NCBI GenBank assembly: GCA_028679495.1
Contig: JAJRBK010000210.1
Span: 1-8,037 of the forward strand
DNA length: 8,037 nucleotides
Source of the DNA: Methanobacteriota archaeon
GTDB taxonomy: Archaea; Halobacteriota; Bog-38; Methanoflorentales; Methanoflorentaceae
Direction: 5' to 3'
Part shown: positions 5,466 through 8,037 of the stretch, piece by piece
Position numbering within the stretch: position 1 is the first letter of the stretch
How the letters are laid out: every line of letters begins with the position of its first letter
The notes under the pieces: generated by a model
Told to the model about the DNA's origin: nothing
The model's input: only the letters and a program-made list of their open reading frames with translations
Databases searched by the model: none
Translations under genes and position numbers: made by a program

Positions 5466-6317
5466 ATGATATTTGCAGATTCGATCTCTGATTACACCCG
5501 AAGCTTGTACGTTATTTACGGCGTTTTGTTTGATGGAACCTCTTCGTTCAGGGCAGGATCAAGATGGGCGCCTGAAGCTATACGGAAGGGATCGTACAAC
5601 TTTGAACCGTATGACTACGATTACGATTGTGACCTTGCGAACGTTCCAGTTTACGACATGGGTGACGCTGAGTTCGGAAACGTTAATGATATGATCGCAG
5701 AACTGCAGCCGACTATTTTTCGCGTCATCAAAGATGGCAAAGTGCCTATCATACTTGGTGGCGAGCACTCGGTCACCCTCCCCTGTATCCGAGCTTTAGC
5801 ACAAGATACAAGCGTCACGGCAGTCATTTTTGACGCGCATCTCGATTTAAAAGAGTGTTATCTCGGCAATATGTACGGACACGCATCCGTCTCTCGAAAT
5901 ATACTTGGATGTTCAATACCACTGATCCAAATCGGAGTGCGAAGCGGCACCAGGGCTGAGTATCAATATGCTCGCGAGAAAAGCACCTTTTTTACTATGG
6001 ATCAGATTCGGCGCGACGGGATTGGAAACGTGCTCAATAGCGTTTCACGGTTGATCGAAAGCAACTCAGTCTATCTTTCAATTGACATGGATGTGCTGGA
6101 TCCTGCCTACGCGCCCGGCGTCGGTAATCCAGAACCGTACGGTTTAACACCATTTGAGCTACGGACAGCGATCAGACATTTAGCCCCATTAGCATCTGGA
6201 TTTGATGTCGTAGAAATCGCTCCTGATTACGACATGGGCATGTCTGCGATTGCTGGAGCAAAAATTGTGAGAGACTTTGTAGTCGCTCATTCAAACGTTC
6301 ATATTTTGCTAACATGA
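5466..6317 (+). CDS. speB: Agmatinase-family ureohydrolase, probable role in aIF5A modification
   Basis: A 283-residue ureohydrolase. The binuclear Mn site is complete: H101 (GGEHS), D123, H125 and D127 (DAHLD), and D207 and D209 (SIDMDVLDP). H139 in YGHAS and the acid in VVEIAP match agmatinase features. The family removes urea from guanidino compounds; agmatinase turns agmatine into putrescine. Its position between the aIF5A and deoxyhypusine synthase genes suggests the Haloferax volcanii type of role, removing urea from an agmatine-derived group on aIF5A, or alternatively supplying polyamine. Sequence alone cannot separate these from guanidinobutyrase activity. It starts 27 bases after aIF5A without a clear Shine-Dalgarno, and its stop overlaps the next start by ATGA. 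There is no damage. Confidence 0.88.
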   Translation: MIFADSISDYTRSLYVIYGVLFDGTSSFRAGSRWAPEAIRKGSYNFEPYDYDYDCDLANVPVYDMGDAEFGNVNDMIAELQPTIFRVIKDGKVPIILGGEHSVTLPCIRALAQDTSVTAVIFDAHLDLKECYLGNMYGHASVSRNILGCSIPLIQIGVRSGTRAEYQYAREKSTFFTMDQIRRDGIGNVLNSVSRLIESNSVYLSIDMDVLDPAYAPGVGNPEPYGLTPFELRTAIRHLAPLASGFDVVEIAPDYDMGMSAIAGAKIVRDFVVAHSNVHILLT

Positions 6318-7264
6318 CGAACGACGATTACTTCAAGAACCCTATTAGGCACGCTCACGTCCGTCAGGGTATGACAGTAGCTGAGCTCGCACGAGAATTT
6401 GACAAATGCGCTTTTGGGGCAGGACGCCTTGCGAAAGCGATTAAGATCTATCGCGCTATGCAAGCAGATGATGTAACGCGCTTTTTTGGTTTAGCTGGAG
6501 CAATGATTCCTGCAGGAATGCGACAAATCATCGCCGATTTGATAAAGCATGGCAACATAAACGCGCTGGTTACCACAGGGGCTAACCTCGTCCACGATAT
6601 GATAGAAGCGTTTGGGGGGGAGCATTGTCGTGGAGAATGCACAGTTGATGATATTGAACTAAAAAGCGCTCGAATCGACAGAATATATGACGTCTTTTTG
6701 TCGGATGAACATTTTACGACGTTTGAGAAGCGGTTTGATGAGATAATAGACGATATCGTGGATTCATACCCTCAAAGGCAGTTTACTATTTCTGACTTTT
6801 TAAAGGAGATAGGCCGCCGCATTACTGACAGAAACTCTATTTTGCGCGCGGCTAGTGATTTTAACGTTCCCATATTTTGTCCTGCAATTGCCGATTCCTC
6901 CATTGGGCTTCAGAGTTGGATATTTGGATACAAGCGTAACCTGCAAGTTGATGCCTTTATGGATATTCGGCAAATCATGGACATCTGTTATAACGCCAAG
7001 CGAGCAGGTGCGCTGTTTGTTGGTGGGGGTGTTCCGAAAAACTTCATCATGCAGTCAATGCTTTTAATTCCTAAAGGCTTTGACTTTGCCATCCAGCTGA
7101 CGATGGACTCGCCTGAGACAGGAGGATTATCGGGTGCCACACTTGACGAAGCGAAATCTTGGGGCAAAATAGGCGAGCGTGCTGAGACAGTGACGGTGTA
7201 CTCTGATGCTACCATCACGTTACCCCTTCTCGTTGCAGCAATGAGCGAGCAAACAAAAGGGTGA
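6314..7264 (+). CDS. dys: Deoxyhypusine synthase family protein
   Basis: A 316-residue NAD-dependent enzyme of the deoxyhypusine synthase family, which transfers a butylamine-type group to the conserved lysine of aIF5A. Visible features are GLAGAMIPAGM (59-69) and TTGANLVHD (87-95) of the NAD site, GGGVPKN (237-243), and LDEAKSWGKI with K285 as the catalytic lysine (human K329). Compared with the human enzyme from memory, H288 is N243 and D316 is L272, while E323 and W327 are kept as E279 and W283. These are spermidine-pocket positions, so another amine such as agmatine may be used. The ATG overlaps the ureohydrolase stop (ATGA), indicating coupled translation. Homospermidine synthases belong to the same family, but the aIF5A neighbour favours hypusination. 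Confidence 0.9.
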   Translation: MTNDDYFKNPIRHAHVRQGMTVAELAREFDKCAFGAGRLAKAIKIYRAMQADDVTRFFGLAGAMIPAGMRQIIADLIKHGNINALVTTGANLVHDMIEAFGGEHCRGECTVDDIELKSARIDRIYDVFLSDEHFTTFEKRFDEIIDDIVDSYPQRQFTISDFLKEIGRRITDRNSILRAASDFNVPIFCPAIADSSIGLQSWIFGYKRNLQVDAFMDIRQIMDICYNAKRAGALFVGGGVPKNFIMQSMLLIPKGFDFAIQLTMDSPETGGLSGATLDEAKSWGKIGERAETVTVYSDATITLPLLVAAMSEQTKG

Positions 7265-7278
7265 ACGTGAGCTGGTTC

Positions 7279-7941
7279 TTAAAAACGTCTCCCAGAGACT
7301 CTGCTTATGTCGAACTTCGCCGTCCGCGCGATTGCCATAACGGCAAAGGTGCCTGCTTGAATTGGATCAGTTACGACTAGGTCTGCTACATCTGGCACAG
7401 ATCCCGCCATATTAAGCGCTATGACTTTAAATCCCTCGTCTTGCAGGCGTTTGACTTCAGTAGCGATCTTACCCCCCATAAGCGATCCCGCAAGCACAAG
7501 TATTTGTGCTCGATGTGTTCTTGACACTGCATTAACGGCTTTTGCGATATTTTCTTCATCAACAATCGGTAGTGTATCAATACTGATTCGTTCTCCCCGG
7601 ATATTGTGTCGATCAGCTTCTGTAATTGCGCCGAGGGCCACTTGTGCAACCTGAGCGCCGCCGCCTATGATAATAATTCTTGAACCCCAGATCCTCTCGA
7701 AGGGATCATGCTGAGTGACTTGTTTGACACCGGCGAGCCGCTCTAGTTCCCTTAAGAGCGCTCGCTCATCTTGCACGTCCTCGATTTCCATGTAGATTGT
7801 CGCCAATCCTGCGTGCTCTCCCTTCGTTAAAATAAACTGCTGAGTGTATTGTATGTTTGCGTTAAACCGTGCAACCACGGAAGCCACGTCCCGTAAAACC
7901 CCCGGTTTGTCTTCGCAAAGCAAGTTTAGCGCTGATAACAT
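7279..7941 (-). CDS. ACT-domain protein of the DUF5612 type, function unknown
   Basis: A 220-residue protein with an N-terminal ACT domain (about residues 3-75, with the CEDKPGVLRDVA turn that often binds amino acids) and a C-terminal domain from about 85, with a Rossmann-like start (IIIIGGGAQ) and the segment EADRHNIRGERISIDT that I recognise from DUF5612 proteins of methanogens. The family has no established reaction. An amino-acid-sensing regulatory role is a guess from the ACT domain. I choose ATG at 7941 because GGTGG lies 5 bases before it; a GTG at 7950 would add three residues and has no Shine-Dalgarno. It converges with the deoxyhypusine synthase gene, 14 bases away. A stop at 7964-7966 of a possible upstream gene suggests an operon continuing beyond the window. 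Confidence 0.8.
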   Translation of the reverse strand: MLSALNLLCEDKPGVLRDVASVVARFNANIQYTQQFILTKGEHAGLATIYMEIEDVQDERALLRELERLAGVKQVTQHDPFERIWGSRIIIIGGGAQVAQVALGAITEADRHNIRGERISIDTLPIVDEENIAKAVNAVSRTHRAQILVLAGSLMGGKIATEVKRLQDEGFKVIALNMAGSVPDVADLVVTDPIQAGTFAVMAIARTAKFDISRVSGRRF

Positions 7942-7963
7942 CTCTGCCACCGATCATTAAAAA

Positions 7964-8037
7964 CTACGTAAAGACGGCTTTCACGTCCTCTGCACTGATG
8001 ATCTCTCTCTCAGTAATTACAGCAGTGATTAAATCAA
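7964..8037 (-). CDS. Possible C-terminal end of an unidentified minus-strand gene
   Basis: An open minus-strand frame enters at the window edge and runs 23 codons to a TAG at 7964-7966, giving a tail that ends TEREIISAEDVKAVFT. The acidic, helix-like composition looks like a real protein end, and the stop lies 13-22 bases before the ACT gene start, as expected for genes in one operon. I do not recognise the family. A competing plus-strand ATG at 7998 opens a frame that also runs off the edge, so the call is tentative. Confidence 0.4.
   Translation of the reverse strand, partial: DLITAVITEREIISAEDVKAVFT

Noticed and set aside
7281..7299. Minus-strand hairpin GTCTC-TGG-GAGAC followed by GTTTTT, resembling an intrinsic terminator
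   Set aside because: The stem is only 5 bp and the T-run runs into the stop codon of the ACT gene, so termination there would end the mRNA at or before the stop. It is probably chance within coding sequence.
7421..7654. Open frames on both strands inside the ACT-DUF5612 gene
   Set aside because: They overlap a coding frame with clear domain motifs and have no ribosome binding site or recognisable protein features.
7998..8037. Plus-strand ATG opening a frame that leaves the window
   Set aside because: It has no promoter or Shine-Dalgarno, and the opposite-strand frame looks more protein-like and fits operon spacing; too short to decide firmly.
1..8037. Mobile elements, CRISPR arrays, tRNA or rRNA genes, defence genes
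   Set aside because: No transposase or integrase motifs, no regular repeats and no structured RNA gene signals were seen; all sizeable frames are accounted for by housekeeping genes.

Overview
This is ordinary chromosomal DNA from a euryarchaeon, most likely of the methanogen-related Methanomicrobia/Halobacteriota type. The evidence is archaeal-type information genes (L44e, S27e, aIF2-alpha, Nop10, aIF5A, deoxyhypusine synthase), an archaeal lipid gene (geranylgeranyl reductase with its ferredoxin), a DUF5612 ACT protein known from methanogens, TATA-type promoters, and an RNase HII whose details (GKG motif, TMNDI segment) resemble my memory of Methanosarcinales proteins. I cannot name a genus. 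I see no phage, insertion sequence, CRISPR array, tRNA or rRNA. Genes are dense and no gene-free stretch exceeds about 110 bases.

Left block (1-2016, + strand): the 3' end of rpl44e, rps27e, the aIF2 alpha subunit, nop10 (52 codons) and a PAC2-family proteasome-assembly-chaperone homologue. This is a well-known archaeal order that joins ribosome, translation-initiation, H/ACA RNP and proteasome functions. rps27e and the aIF2-alpha gene overlap by ATGA. The PAC2 gene may also have its own weak promoter.

Middle block (2098-4121, + strand): a 55-residue 2[4Fe-4S] ferredoxin, geranylgeranyl reductase, then RNase HII with a TTG start. The first two form a lipid-saturation pair, in which the ferredoxin probably feeds electrons to the flavoenzyme that reduces geranylgeranyl chains of archaeal ether lipids. 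NAD kinase (4144-4944, - strand) converges on RNase HII and diverges from the next block.

Right block (5055-7264, + strand): aIF5A, an agmatinase-family ureohydrolase and a deoxyhypusine synthase, the last two overlapping by ATGA. The gene set matches the agmatine-based route to deoxyhypusine proposed for Haloferax volcanii: the synthase loads agmatine onto the target lysine and the ureohydrolase removes urea. The synthase also differs from the human enzyme at two remembered spermidine-pocket positions. This is the most interesting part of the window. aIF5A has a strong TATA box placed so that its mRNA should be leaderless or nearly so.

Right edge (- strand): a DUF5612 ACT-domain protein of unknown role, and just upstream of it the possible C-terminal end of another minus-strand gene cut by the window edge.
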